From CAKRZE01 sp045617585 (GTDB lineage: Bacteria; Bacillota; Clostridia; Oscillospirales; CAG-272), in assembly GCA_045617585.1 (NCBI GenBank), contig JAZLIW010000099.1, positions 1 to 23,651 of the forward strand: a stretch of 23,651 nt of DNA. Reading direction: 5' to 3'. The first letter of the stretch is position 1, and every line of letters starts with the position of its first letter. A program made the translations under genes and the position numbers. This document shows positions 6,595-13,722 of this stretch, in pieces. The notes beneath the pieces are model-generated. The model was not told the DNA's origin. It worked only from the letters and a program-made list of their open reading frames with translations, and did not search any database.

Positions 6595-6609
6595 TGATTT
6601 TCATTTTCA
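6595..6609 (+). promoter_or_regulatory. Candidate Fur-family (Zur/Fur/PerR) operator
   Basis: TGATTTTCATTTTCA agrees with the Gram-positive Fur-family 7-1-7 box TGATAATNATTATCA at 11 of 14 defined positions and covers about +2 to +16 of the transcript. A bound repressor would block transcription. Given the zinc-transport gene, Zur is the likeliest regulator, though the spacing does not prove which metal is sensed. Confidence 0.5.
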
Positions 6610-6628
6610 TTTTGCAAAGGAATCCGAA

Positions 6629-7609
6629 ATGCAGAATAAACGTTTTTCCACGCTCTCTCTTCTGACCGCGGCGCTTGCCGCGCTGCTGCTCCTGCCCGCG
6701 CTCTTCTCCTGCGACGGAGTCAGGGCGCCGGAGAAAAAAGCCTTCACCGGGGACGGCAGGGTCCGTGTCACCGCGACTCTCTTCCCTCCCTACGATTTTG
6801 CCGTACAGATCGGCGGCGAACGCGTCGAGGTCGTCAAGCTGCTCCCGGCGGGCGCGGAATCGCACTCGTTCGAGCCGACCTCCGCGGACCTCGGGCTGAT
6901 CGGACAGTCCGACCTCTTCTTCTATACCGGTCCCGACATGGAGCCGTGGGCAAAGACGGTGCTCGACGCGATCGGCACCTCCTCCGGCGTCACGCCGGTC
7001 GACCTCTCGGCGGGGATCACCGCGCTGGAAGAAGAGGACGGGAAGGAAGAGGAAGCCGGCCACGTCGGGCATCACCACGGGGTCGATCCTCACATCTGGA
7101 CCAGCCCCCGCAACGCGAAGGAAATGGTCCGCACGGTCACGGACGCGCTGATCTCCGCCGACCCCGAGGGAAAAGAATACTACGAGACCCGCTGCGCCGC
7201 CTACCTTGCCTCGCTCGACACGCTGGACGAGCGTTTTTCGGTGATCGCCGCCGCCTCGAACGGAAAGACGCTGATTTTCGGCGGGCGGTTCGCCTTCCGC
7301 TATCTCGCGAACGATTACGGCTTCACCTGCGTTTCCCCCTTCGTCGGCTGCGACGCCGAGGCGGAGCCCTCCTCCGCGGCACTCGCGGTGGTCATCGACG
7401 TCGCCAAAGCGCAGGGGACCTCCACCGTCTTCTGTGAGGAAATGACCGAGCCGCGCGTGGCGAAAACGGTCGCCGAGGAGGTCGGGTGCGGGGTGACCGT
7501 CCTGCATTCCTGCCACAACGTCTCGGCAGAGGACCTCGCCGCGGGCGTGACCTACCTCGACCTGATGTCAGGGAACGCCGAGATCATCGCGGGCGTCCTC
7601 AACGGCTGA
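6629..7609 (+). CDS. znuA: Metal (zinc) ABC transporter substrate-binding lipoprotein
   Basis: Cluster A-I binding protein that captures Zn2+ (or Mn2+) outside the membrane. It has 326 residues from the ATG at 6629, which follows AAAGG by 8 bases; the longer reading frame from 6527 runs through the promoter. A signal peptide ends in lipobox LFSC (Cys28). The fold starts VTATLFPPYDFAVQIGG. Likely metal ligands are His79 (ESHSFEP) and His155 (DPHIW). A His-rich acidic loop (EEEAGHVGHHH, about 141-150) is typical of zinc-specific members. At the usual third His the sequence is FGGRFAFRYLANDYG, with Arg220 instead; clostridial relatives with this GxRFxFRYL variant exist. The motif GCDAEAEPS follows. 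No znuB or znuC lies next to it; it is a single-gene unit with a metal-type operator and a terminator. Confidence 0.9.
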   Translation: MQNKRFSTLSLLTAALAALLLLPALFSCDGVRAPEKKAFTGDGRVRVTATLFPPYDFAVQIGGERVEVVKLLPAGAESHSFEPTSADLGLIGQSDLFFYTGPDMEPWAKTVLDAIGTSSGVTPVDLSAGITALEEEDGKEEEAGHVGHHHGVDPHIWTSPRNAKEMVRTVTDALISADPEGKEYYETRCAAYLASLDTLDERFSVIAAASNGKTLIFGGRFAFRYLANDYGFTCVSPFVGCDAEAEPSSAALAVVIDVAKAQGTSTVFCEEMTEPRVAKTVAEEVGCGVTVLHSCHNVSAEDLAAGVTYLDLMSGNAEIIAGVLNG

Positions 7610-7642
7610 ACGCGCTTCCCTTTCCCGGTCAGATCCCATACA

Positions 7643-7669
7643 AGCTGCCGTTTTTGCGGCGGCTTTTTT
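7643..7669 (+). terminator. Intrinsic terminator after znuA
   Basis: AGCTGCCG (7643-7650) pairs with CGGCGGCT (7657-7664) and leads into a T run (7664-7669). It lies 33 bases after the znuA stop and also separates it from the convergent gene ending at 7675, for which the same stem lacks a good U run. Confidence 0.85.
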
Positions 7670-7674
7670 CTTTT

Positions 7675-8310
7675 CTAACGGACCGCCTCGAGATCGGTAT
7701 CCCGGACGAACGCGATCTCCCGTCCCGCGCGGCCGACGGTCACCCGGTCACCGCAGACGCCGATCACCTCGTAGATCCCGCCGTCGGACGGGAAGCGGTG
7801 CCCCGTCCCGTACCGGACGGGACGCAGGATCCTTACCGTATCTCCCGGCGCGAAGCGCGGACCCTCTTTTTCACCGTTCTCCCTCCCCTTCCGCGGCGGA
7901 GATTTCCTGCCGGGCAGGACCGCCCCCTCCATATTCTGGATGCCGAGCAGCTCCGCGGGCTCCACGGAGTATTCGCCGCGCCGGATCACGAGCCCGACCT
8001 CCCCGCCGCTCTCCCCGAGCCGTTCCCCGACGAACAGTCTTGCCCCCACGCGCGGGAGGACCGTTTTCAGCCCCGAAAGAAGGACGGTCAGCCCGCAGTC
8101 CGCCTCCAGCACCGCCGTCAGACGCCCGGAGGGCGCGTCCGGCACGACGTTCGCGATCCTGCCGTACACCGGGGACGTGATCTCCCCGTCCTCCTCCGTT
8201 CCGTCCTCGCCGAGCCGCCGGAGCAGCAGCCCCTCTCTGCCCCGCCAATTGCCGTACCGTCCGGTCACGACCGCGTCCGCCGTCCCGAACGGGCTGTGGA
8301 TCAGTTTCAT
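7675..8310 (-). CDS. Degenerate M23 (LytM-like) protein with C-terminal SH3-like domain
   Basis: A 211-residue protein with no signal peptide or membrane helix. Residues 13-120 follow the layout of an M23 endopeptidase domain: VTGRYGNWRGREGLLL where active enzymes have a HxGxD type motif, SPVYGRI (46-52) for the strand aPxdGxV, then the stretch from residue 66 with GLTVLLSGLKTVLP, VGARLFVGERLG, and finally VGLVIRRGEYSVEPAELLG where the catalytic HxH strand is expected. None of the zinc-binding His or Asp residues is present. A basic linker (134-150) leads to a C-terminal module (153-211, GDTVRILRPVRYG...GDRVTVGRAG) resembling the SH3-like wall-binding ends of clostridial lysins. The role is unknown: a structural or regulatory relative is possible, as with inactive LytM proteins such as SpoIIQ. 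Transcribed towards znuA. Confidence 0.72.
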   Translation of the reverse strand: MKLIHSPFGTADAVVTGRYGNWRGREGLLLRRLGEDGTEEDGEITSPVYGRIANVVPDAPSGRLTAVLEADCGLTVLLSGLKTVLPRVGARLFVGERLGESGGEVGLVIRRGEYSVEPAELLGIQNMEGAVLPGRKSPPRKGRENGEKEGPRFAPGDTVRILRPVRYGTGHRFPSDGGIYEVIGVCGDRVTVGRAGREIAFVRDTDLEAVR

Positions 8311-8465
8311 TCCGTTCCCCGTCCCCCGTTTTGCCTTTCTTTTTTCCTCATTGTATGCCGCTTTCCGCCGGGTTATGCGAAATCCCGCACCGATGCCGGA
8401 GGGAACGCATACTCTGTAAGTGAAAGGAGCCCGCGGCAGACCCCGCGGGGAAACGAAGGGAACGA

Positions 8466-8618
8466 ATGAACGGAAAAAGGACCTTATCCGCCGGGATCGC
8501 CCTTGCCTTGCTCGGCGCCGGCGTCACGCTCGCCGCCCTGCTGCCCGTCCGGGCGCTCGCCCTTGCCGGAGCGCTCCTGCTCCTCCCCGCCGGGTTCTGC
8601 CGCGCGGCACGGCGCTGA
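8466..8618 (+). CDS. Small hydrophobic protein, unknown
   Basis: A 50-residue ORF, MNGKRTLSAGIALALLGAGV..., with two predicted membrane helices (about 8-27 and 29-45) and a basic end (CRAARR). GAAGGG stands 5 bases before the ATG. A GC-rich hairpin (CCCGCGG/CCGCGGG) lies just upstream of the ribosome binding site. Third-position GC is high, as in neighbouring genes. It is 55 bases before spoVM on the same strand and may be co-transcribed with it. I recognise no family; it may be a sporulation membrane peptide or a chance ORF. No convincing sigma-A promoter is seen between 8311 and 8465. Confidence 0.5.
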   Translation: MNGKRTLSAGIALALLGAGVTLAALLPVRALALAGALLLLPAGFCRAARR

Positions 8619-8673
8619 CCGGATCCGGACGACGTCAGTCTGCCTCACATACGTCCGGCGAAAGGGATCACAG

Positions 8674-8760
8674 ATGAAGATCATCGTCCTGAAGCCTCCG
8701 AAGTGGTGCTCCTCCCTGCTCGGCAGACTGCTGCGTCTGAAGGCGAAGAGCGCCGACTGA
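8674..8760 (+). CDS. spoVM: SpoVM, stage V sporulation peptide
   Basis: A 28-residue peptide beginning MKIIVLKPPKWCSSLLGRLL. It aligns without gaps to Bacillus subtilis SpoVM (26 residues, beginning MKFYTIKLPKFLGGIVRAML): Met1-Lys2, Lys7, the Pro9-Lys10 that precedes the amphipathic helix, the helix Arg and the basic C terminus. SpoVM senses the convex forespore membrane and recruits the coat ATPase SpoIVA. AAAGGG stands 7 bases before the ATG, and a strong terminator follows 9 bases after the stop. It is the clearest evidence in the window that this organism forms, or descended from, endospore formers. Genes this short are often missed by automatic annotation. Confidence 0.85.
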   Translation: MKIIVLKPPKWCSSLLGRLLRLKAKSAD

Positions 8761-8769
8761 AAAAGTCCG

Positions 8770-8809
8770 GCCCGGGTCCGTGCAGAATCGGACCCGGGCC
8801 CTTTTTTTC
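8770..8809 (+). terminator. Intrinsic terminator after spoVM
   Basis: A perfect 12-base stem, GGCCCGGGTCCG (8770-8781) with CGGACCCGGGCC (8790-8801), 8-base loop, then seven T (8803-8809). Confidence 0.95.
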
Positions 8810-8851
8810 GTCGATTTACATAATATTTACTTATTTTTTCCCTCCGGACCG

Positions 8852-8880
8852 TTGAAAAAACGGAAAAACCGTGCTATAAT
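8852..8880 (+). promoter_or_regulatory. Promoter of the M13 peptidase gene
   Basis: TTGAAA (8852-8857), 17-base spacer, extended TGCTATAAT with the hexamer at 8875-8880. The spacer begins AAACGG. The ATG follows 38 bases after the -10. Confidence 0.9.
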
Positions 8881-8917
8881 TCCGGTATTCTGTTATTAAA
8901 CGAAAAAGGAGCTTTCT

Positions 8918-10816
8918 ATGGAAAAAGTCAGAATTCAGGACGATCTTTATCAGTACGTCAACGCCGAATGGCTGGAGACCGCCGTCATCCCCGGAGACAA
9001 GCCCACGGCAGGCGGCTTTGCCGACCTCGGCAGACAGGTCGAGGAGCTGCTGATCGGCGACTTCAACGAAATGGCGAAAAGCGGCACCTACCCGAACGAT
9101 ACCGTCAAAAACGCAGTCACGCTCTTCCTGCTCGCGAAGGACGAAAAGAAGCGCAAAAGAGAAGGGCTCCGCCCGGTGCTGAAATCCCTCGCGCGCATCT
9201 CCGGTCTCACGGGCATTCCCGCCCTCAACCGTCACCTGAAGGAATTCGTCGTTGACGGTCTGCCCCTCCCCTTCAACATCGGCGTCGACACCGACATGAA
9301 GGACACGGAGCATCACTGCGTCATGCTGCAGGGCCCCTCCACGATCCTGCCCGACACCACCTATTACAAAGAAGAGATGGCGCAGCAGAAGGAAGCGATC
9401 CTCGGGATGTGGACCGGCATGGTCCGTACCCTGCTCGGTCATACCCGCCTGACCGCGGAGGAGACCGAGACTTATATTGCCGACGCGCTTGCCTTCGACG
9501 CGATCATCGCGACGCTGGTCAAGAGCAGCGAGGAATGGTCCGAGTATCCTAAGATGTACAATCCGGCAAAGACCCGCACGGTCAGCGCGATGCTCAAGCC
9601 GCTCAAGTTCAGAAAGCTGCTGGAGGATCTGTTCGGCTTCGTTCCCGAGACCGTGATCCTCACCGAGCCGCGCTTCTTCAAGGGCTTTGCCACCCTCTTC
9701 AACGAAGAGACCTTTGAGCAGTACAAGCACTGGGCGTATATCAACCTCCTGATCGACGCCTCCGGCACCCTCTCCGAGCAGCTCCGCGCGGAGGGCTCCT
9801 CCTACCGCCGTGCGCTGATGGGCATCTCCGAGGTCCCCTCGGTCGAAAAATACGCCTACAACCTCGCCTCCTCCTTCTACTCCGAGCCCGTCGGCCTCTA
9901 CTACGGGGAAAAATACTTCGGCGAGGCGGCGAAGAAGGATATCACCGACATCGTCAAGGAGATCATCGCGACCTATCAGCTCCGCGTCTCGAAGAACGGC
10001 TTCCTCTCCGACGCGACCAAGGAAAAGGCGATCCTCAAGCTCTCGAAGATCGAGATCAAGATGGGGTATCCCGACAAGTGCGGCGAGATCTACGAAAAGC
10101 TCACGTTCGACCCCGAGGGCTCTCTCTACATCGCGGTCAGAGCGCTCGCGAAGATCAGAACGCTCGACAACCTCTCCAAGCTGACGAAGAACGTCGACCG
10201 TTCCGAATGGGTCATGCCCGGCCACATGGTCAACGCCTGCTATAATCCCTTCACCAACGATATCACCTTCCCCGCCGCGATCCTTCAGGCGCCCTTCTAT
10301 TCCATCCGTCAGACGAGAAGCCAGAACCTCGGCGGCATCGGCGCCGTCATCGGCCACGAGATCTCGCACGCGTTCGACAACAACGGCGCGCAGTGCGACG
10401 AGAACGGCAACCTGAAGAACTGGTGGACCGCGGAGGACAACCGCAAGTTCACCGCCCGCACCAAGGCGATGATCCGCGAGTTCGAGGGCATCGAGCTGCC
10501 GTGGGGCAAGGTCAACGCCTCCTTCATCGTCAGCGAGAACATCGCGGACAACGGCGGCATGGCGGTCACGCTCGAAATGATGTCGAAGCTCCCGGGCGCC
10601 TCCTATGAGGAATACTTCACCAACTGGGCAAAGGTCTGGTGCATGAAGGCAAGACCCGAGTATCTTGCGCTCCTCCTCTCGGTCGACGTCCACGCGCCGA
10701 ACGTGCTCCGCGCCAATATGCAGCCGCGGAACTTCACCGAATGGTACGATACCTTCGGCGTCAAGAAGACCGACGGGATGTACCTCGCGCCCACGAAGCG
10801 CGTCGTGATCTGGTAA
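8918..10816 (+). CDS. pepO: M13 family zinc metallopeptidase (neprilysin/PepO-like)
   Basis: Oligopeptidase of the neprilysin family, 632 residues, close to the usual PepO length. AAAGGAG stands 7 bases before the ATG. There is no signal peptide or membrane helix, so it should be cytoplasmic, as PepO is. The N-terminal lobe starts with IQDDLYQYVNAEWLE, the family pattern DdFyxyvNgxWl. The catalytic lobe has FPAAILQAPFY, then HEISH at 480-484 (zinc ligands His480 and His484, catalytic Glu481) and ENIAD at 540-544 (third ligand Glu540). It ends TKRVVIW, like the family C terminus. It probably recycles short peptides. It is a single-gene unit with its own promoter and terminator. Confidence 0.94.
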   Translation: MEKVRIQDDLYQYVNAEWLETAVIPGDKPTAGGFADLGRQVEELLIGDFNEMAKSGTYPNDTVKNAVTLFLLAKDEKKRKREGLRPVLKSLARISGLTGIPALNRHLKEFVVDGLPLPFNIGVDTDMKDTEHHCVMLQGPSTILPDTTYYKEEMAQQKEAILGMWTGMVRTLLGHTRLTAEETETYIADALAFDAIIATLVKSSEEWSEYPKMYNPAKTRTVSAMLKPLKFRKLLEDLFGFVPETVILTEPRFFKGFATLFNEETFEQYKHWAYINLLIDASGTLSEQLRAEGSSYRRALMGISEVPSVEKYAYNLASSFYSEPVGLYYGEKYFGEAAKKDITDIVKEIIATYQLRVSKNGFLSDATKEKAILKLSKIEIKMGYPDKCGEIYEKLTFDPEGSLYIAVRALAKIRTLDNLSKLTKNVDRSEWVMPGHMVNACYNPFTNDITFPAAILQAPFYSIRQTRSQNLGGIGAVIGHEISHAFDNNGAQCDENGNLKNWWTAEDNRKFTARTKAMIREFEGIELPWGKVNASFIVSENIADNGGMAVTLEMMSKLPGASYEEYFTNWAKVWCMKARPEYLALLLSVDVHAPNVLRANMQPRNFTEWYDTFGVKKTDGMYLAPTKRVVIW

Positions 10817-10864
10817 TTTCCCCCTCTCCGACAAAAATGCGCCCGCGTCCCGGGTGAAACAAAG

Positions 10865-10910
10865 ATACCCACCGAAAAGAGAATTGATTTTCTCTTCGGT
10901 GGGTATTTTT
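10865..10910 (+). terminator. Terminator shared by convergent pepO and hslO units
   Basis: ATACCCACCGAA (10865-10876) pairs with TTCGGTGGGTAT (10895-10906), with further AGAGA/TCTCT pairing inside, and is followed by a T run on the plus strand. On the minus strand the same stem is followed by CTTTGTTTC, so it may act in both directions. Confidence 0.88.
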
Positions 10911-10928
10911 CGGTCCGGTCAGCCGGGG

Positions 10929-11102
10929 CTATTCGTCTGCCGCGCAAGAAAAAATGTCGTGCTTCCCTTTTTGAGCGAATATTTCCCCGTATTTGATTTT
11001 CCCGAACAGCCCGATTCTGAACGGGCGTCCGATCACGACGGAATAACCGTCTTTGTTGTGAAAAAAGTCAGGCTTCTCCGTCCTCTTCGCTGCCGGACGC
11101 AA
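10929..11102 (-). CDS. Possible small ORF overlapping the end of hslO
   Basis: In a third frame, a TTG at 11102 preceded by GGAGGCGATCC opens a 57-codon frame that overlaps the last 35 bases of hslO and ends with TAG at 10929. The product contains GYSVVIGRPFRIGLFGKIKY, which looks more protein-like than most shadow frames. The start codon is weak, codon use is mixed and I recognise no family. It could be a remnant of a longer gene or chance. Otherwise 10911-11067 holds nothing. Confidence 0.2.
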   Translation of the reverse strand: MRPAAKRTEKPDFFHNKDGYSVVIGRPFRIGLFGKIKYGEIFAQKGKHDIFSCAADE

Positions 11103-11979
11103 GGATCGCCTCCAGCTCCTCCGGAGAGAAGGAATAGACCTTGCCGCAGAAGGAACAGACCGTTTCGATCGGTTTTCCGTCCGCCTTGGATTCGGCGACG
11201 AGGCGGGTCAGCTCTTCTCTGCCGAGGGTCAGAAGCGCGCGTTCGTAGCGGTCGCGGGAGCAATTGCAGACGTAGCCGATCTCCCAATCGTCGAAATAGT
11301 CGAATTCGATCCCCTCGAACAGGGTGGAGATCACGGTCTGCGGGGAATCGGGCTTCCCGACAAGCGCGGAGACCGACGGGATCTTCCCGACGTTCTGCTC
11401 GAGGATATCGATCAGCTCGTCCTCCGCCCCGGGCAGAAGCTGGAGCAGATAGCCGCCCGCCGACACGCAGTTACATTCGCTGTCGCAGCGGACGCCGAGC
11501 GCGCAGACCGTGGGGGTCTGTTCACTGATCGCGTAGTAACGGGTGATATCCTCCGCCACCTCGCCGCTCACGAGGTCGGAGAGGCCGGTATAAGGCTCCG
11601 CGAGCCCGAGGTCCTTGGAGACCGAAAGCATTCCCTGCCCGATCGCGCCGCCGACGTCCAGTTTTCCCTTTTCGTTGGGCGGCAGCTCGACCTCCGGATG
11701 GCGCGCGTAACCGCGCACGTTGCCCTTATAGTCGCTGACGCAGCAGATGTTCCCCGCGGGGCCGTCGCCCATGAACTGGAGCGTCAGGGCGTTGTCCTTG
11801 TCCTTGAGCAGGGAGCCCATCAGGGCGCAGGCGGTCAGACAGCGGCCGAGCGCCGCGGTCATGGTCTTGGACGTATGATGGATCAGATGCGCCTGCTGGA
11901 CGATCTCCGTCGTCTCCGCGAAAATGACGCGCACGCCGCCGTCGCGGGAAAGGGCGCGTGTGATGGCAGATCTCTGCAT
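11068..11979 (-). CDS. hslO: Hsp33 redox-regulated chaperone
   Basis: Hsp33 is a cytoplasmic holdase switched on by oxidation, which frees its zinc and unfolds the linker. The protein has 303 residues, near family length. It starts MQRSAITRALSRDGGVRV and has the core QFMGDGPAGNICCVSDYKGNVRGY (split here as about 68-91). The C-terminal redox switch is intact: Cys238-x-Cys240 and Cys275-x2-Cys278. GAGGTGAT lies just before the ATG at 11979, which starts one base after the stop of the MreB-like gene. It is the last gene of the metK operon and is thus probably under SAM riboswitch control. Confidence 0.94.
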   Translation of the reverse strand: MQRSAITRALSRDGGVRVIFAETTEIVQQAHLIHHTSKTMTAALGRCLTACALMGSLLKDKDNALTLQFMGDGPAGNICCVSDYKGNVRGYARHPEVELPPNEKGKLDVGGAIGQGMLSVSKDLGLAEPYTGLSDLVSGEVAEDITRYYAISEQTPTVCALGVRCDSECNCVSAGGYLLQLLPGAEDELIDILEQNVGKIPSVSALVGKPDSPQTVISTLFEGIEFDYFDDWEIGYVCNCSRDRYERALLTLGREELTRLVAESKADGKPIETVCSFCGKVYSFSPEELEAILASGSEEDGEA

Positions 11980-11980
11980 T

Positions 11981-12979
11981 TCAGATCACCTCGTTGTCGA
12001 TCATATTCATGAGCCCGGTCACGACCGCAAGCTCCGGGTCGGGACGGGTCTCGGTCAGGACGCCGGTCAGCGAGCCGATCGCTTCCCGGATCCCGTTCAT
12101 CGCGGAAAAACCGCCGGTCAGAACGACCTTGTCGGGGAGGTTCTTCTCCTGCTTCAGGACCTTGCGGATCTCCTCGGCAATGGGGGCGAACGCCGCCTCC
12201 AGCGTCGGGCAGAGCTCCCCTTCCTTCAGCGTGACCGACTTCGGCAGTCCGGTCTTCCGCTTGACGCCGGTGACCGTCATGGTCTTCTCCGGCTTTTCCG
12301 CGCGCGGGATGACGTCGCCGCCGATCGCGTCCGCGGGGATCTCCTCCGGCTTTTTCAGCGTGGCAAGACGGTTCTTGATCTTCTCGCAGGTGTCCTCGTC
12401 GAGAAGGATGCTGTATTTGCGGTAGACGTAGTCCCCGATCGCGTCGTCAAACGCTCTGCCGCCCACGTTCACCCAGCCGGACGAGGTTTCACTGCCCGAG
12501 GAAACGTACGAGATCTCGGTGCAGGAGGCGCCGAGATGGACGATCAGAAGATCGGAGAGCTTGCCCGCGTCGATCGCGTTCGCCGCGGCGCAGGTCGGCG
12601 GGACCACGACGACCTCGCAGGCGCCGGCGTCCCCCGCCTTATCGGAGAAGAATTCCTCCGCCGCCTCCCCCGGCTGACCGGGCAGAGAGACCGCAAGGTC
12701 GGCGCGGAAACCGTGCTTTCTGCCGATCTGAGCGGCAAGCGCCTCCAGCATCCCGACGGTCATATCGGGAAGAAGCTTTTTCATGTCGGTAAAGGGACGG
12801 ACGAGATCGACGCCGCCGGGCGTCCGCTCGGCAAGATGCCGTGCCTCGTCCCCGAACGCAACGGGATTCCCGCTCTTGATCTCGGTCGCTGCGACCGACT
12901 CAACGGTGATGACCTCTCCGTTCGGCATCCCGACGCGGATATACGCGGACCCGAAGTCCAGCGCGATGGTTTTCTTCAT
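11981..12979 (-). CDS. Divergent MreB-family actin-like protein
   Basis: A 332-residue actin-fold protein close to MreB/Mbl in layout and length. Phosphate-1 loop ALDFGSAYIRV (6-16) replaces DLGTANTLV. FGDEARHLAERTPGGVDLVRP (start 42) matches the MreB EAKxMLGRTPxxxxxxRP block. RVGG-like WVNVGGRAFDDAIGDYVYRKY (start 169) and VVLTGGFSAMNGI (285-297) match the later motifs. Two conserved active-site positions have changed: the Glu of the EPxAAAIGAG motif reads PPTCAAANAIDAG, and the Asp of DIGGGTT reads HLGASCT with His148. A reduced or lost ATPase is likely (inference). Its ATG overlaps the comF stop (ATGA). No mreC or mreD lies near, so it is not the standard elongasome locus. It could be a DnaK/FtsA-like relative, but MreB fits best. 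Confidence 0.78.
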   Translation of the reverse strand: MKKTIALDFGSAYIRVGMPNGEVITVESVAATEIKSGNPVAFGDEARHLAERTPGGVDLVRPFTDMKKLLPDMTVGMLEALAAQIGRKHGFRADLAVSLPGQPGEAAEEFFSDKAGDAGACEVVVVPPTCAAANAIDAGKLSDLLIVHLGASCTEISYVSSGSETSSGWVNVGGRAFDDAIGDYVYRKYSILLDEDTCEKIKNRLATLKKPEEIPADAIGGDVIPRAEKPEKTMTVTGVKRKTGLPKSVTLKEGELCPTLEAAFAPIAEEIRKVLKQEKNLPDKVVLTGGFSAMNGIREAIGSLTGVLTETRPDPELAVVTGLMNMIDNEVI

Positions 12980-13722
12980 TGACTGTCACGATCCTTTCCT
13001 GTGATCCCGAAGGACAGCACGCATACGCTTTTCGCTCCTGCGGCAAGGAGCAGTTCCCCGCAGCCGACCGCCGTGCTTCCGGTCGTTACGAGATCGTCGA
13101 TCAATACGACGCGTTTCCCGCCGACGTCCGCCTCCCGGCGGGGATCGACGCGGTAAAGCTGCGCCGCTCTCTTTTTCCGCGCCGCGGCGGTAAGATGCTT
13201 TTGCTGCTCTTCCGTGCCCTGATCCGAACGGAGCAGGACCGGGACAAACGGCAGCCCCGTTTCCGCGGCGATCAGACGGCAGAGCTCCTCTGCCTGATCG
13301 ACTCCCTGCTGCCTTTTGCGGCGGGGAGAACGCGGAACGAAGGTCAGGACGGCGTCCTCTCCGTCCCAGCCGCGTGCGCGCACGAGCCTTGCCAGCTCGT
13401 CTGCGGGAAACGACGTCCCGCGGGGCAGCGGCTTTTTCTTGAGCCGGTATAAGACCCGTCCGCAGGTCCCCGGCACACCGGGGTCGTAGCAGAACAGATG
13501 CGCGGCGGGAAAGCGCGGGTCGAACCGGCAGTGACATTCCGGATGCGGCTTGCCGCATTCCGGGCACTTTTCCCGCTTCTGCGTCATGAGCCCGGTGCGG
13601 CAGGACGGGCAAAGGGGCTCCGGCACCTCGGTCAGGTCCCGCAGGACCAGCCTTTCCCCGCAGGAAAGGCAGCGCGGCGGGAACAGCAGGGTGCCGAGAA
13701 CGCCGCGAAGGTCGTTCTTCAT
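12976..13722 (-). CDS. ComF family phosphoribosyltransferase-like protein
   Basis: A 248-residue protein of the ComFC/GntX type. The N-terminal zinc ribbon has paired cysteines at 18/21, 38/41 and 53/56, with further Cys63 and Cys65. The C-terminal domain has the PRPP-binding loop VVLIDDLVTTGST (205-217). In competent bacteria ComFC works in DNA uptake at the cytoplasmic face; in many others the role is unclear. Its ATG overlaps the recD2 stop (ATGA) and its own stop overlaps the next ATG, so translation of recD2, comF and the MreB-like gene is coupled. No other competence gene is visible. Confidence 0.9.
   Translation of the reverse strand: MKNDLRGVLGTLLFPPRCLSCGERLVLRDLTEVPEPLCPSCRTGLMTQKREKCPECGKPHPECHCRFDPRFPAAHLFCYDPGVPGTCGRVLYRLKKKPLPRGTSFPADELARLVRARGWDGEDAVLTFVPRSPRRKRQQGVDQAEELCRLIAAETGLPFVPVLLRSDQGTEEQQKHLTAAARKKRAAQLYRVDPRREADVGGKRVVLIDDLVTTGSTAVGCGELLLAAGAKSVCVLSFGITGKDRDSQ

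Noticed and set aside
8400..8420. Sporulation sigma-E type -10 box (CATACTCT) before the small ORF and spoVM
   Set aside because: The -10 resembles the consensus, but no matching -35 is found at the right distance.
8831..10834. Long minus-strand frame opposite the M13 peptidase
   Set aside because: The plus strand has HExxH, ENxAD, promoter and terminator; this frame is rich in Asp, Gly, Val, Leu and Arg as expected for an antisense shadow.
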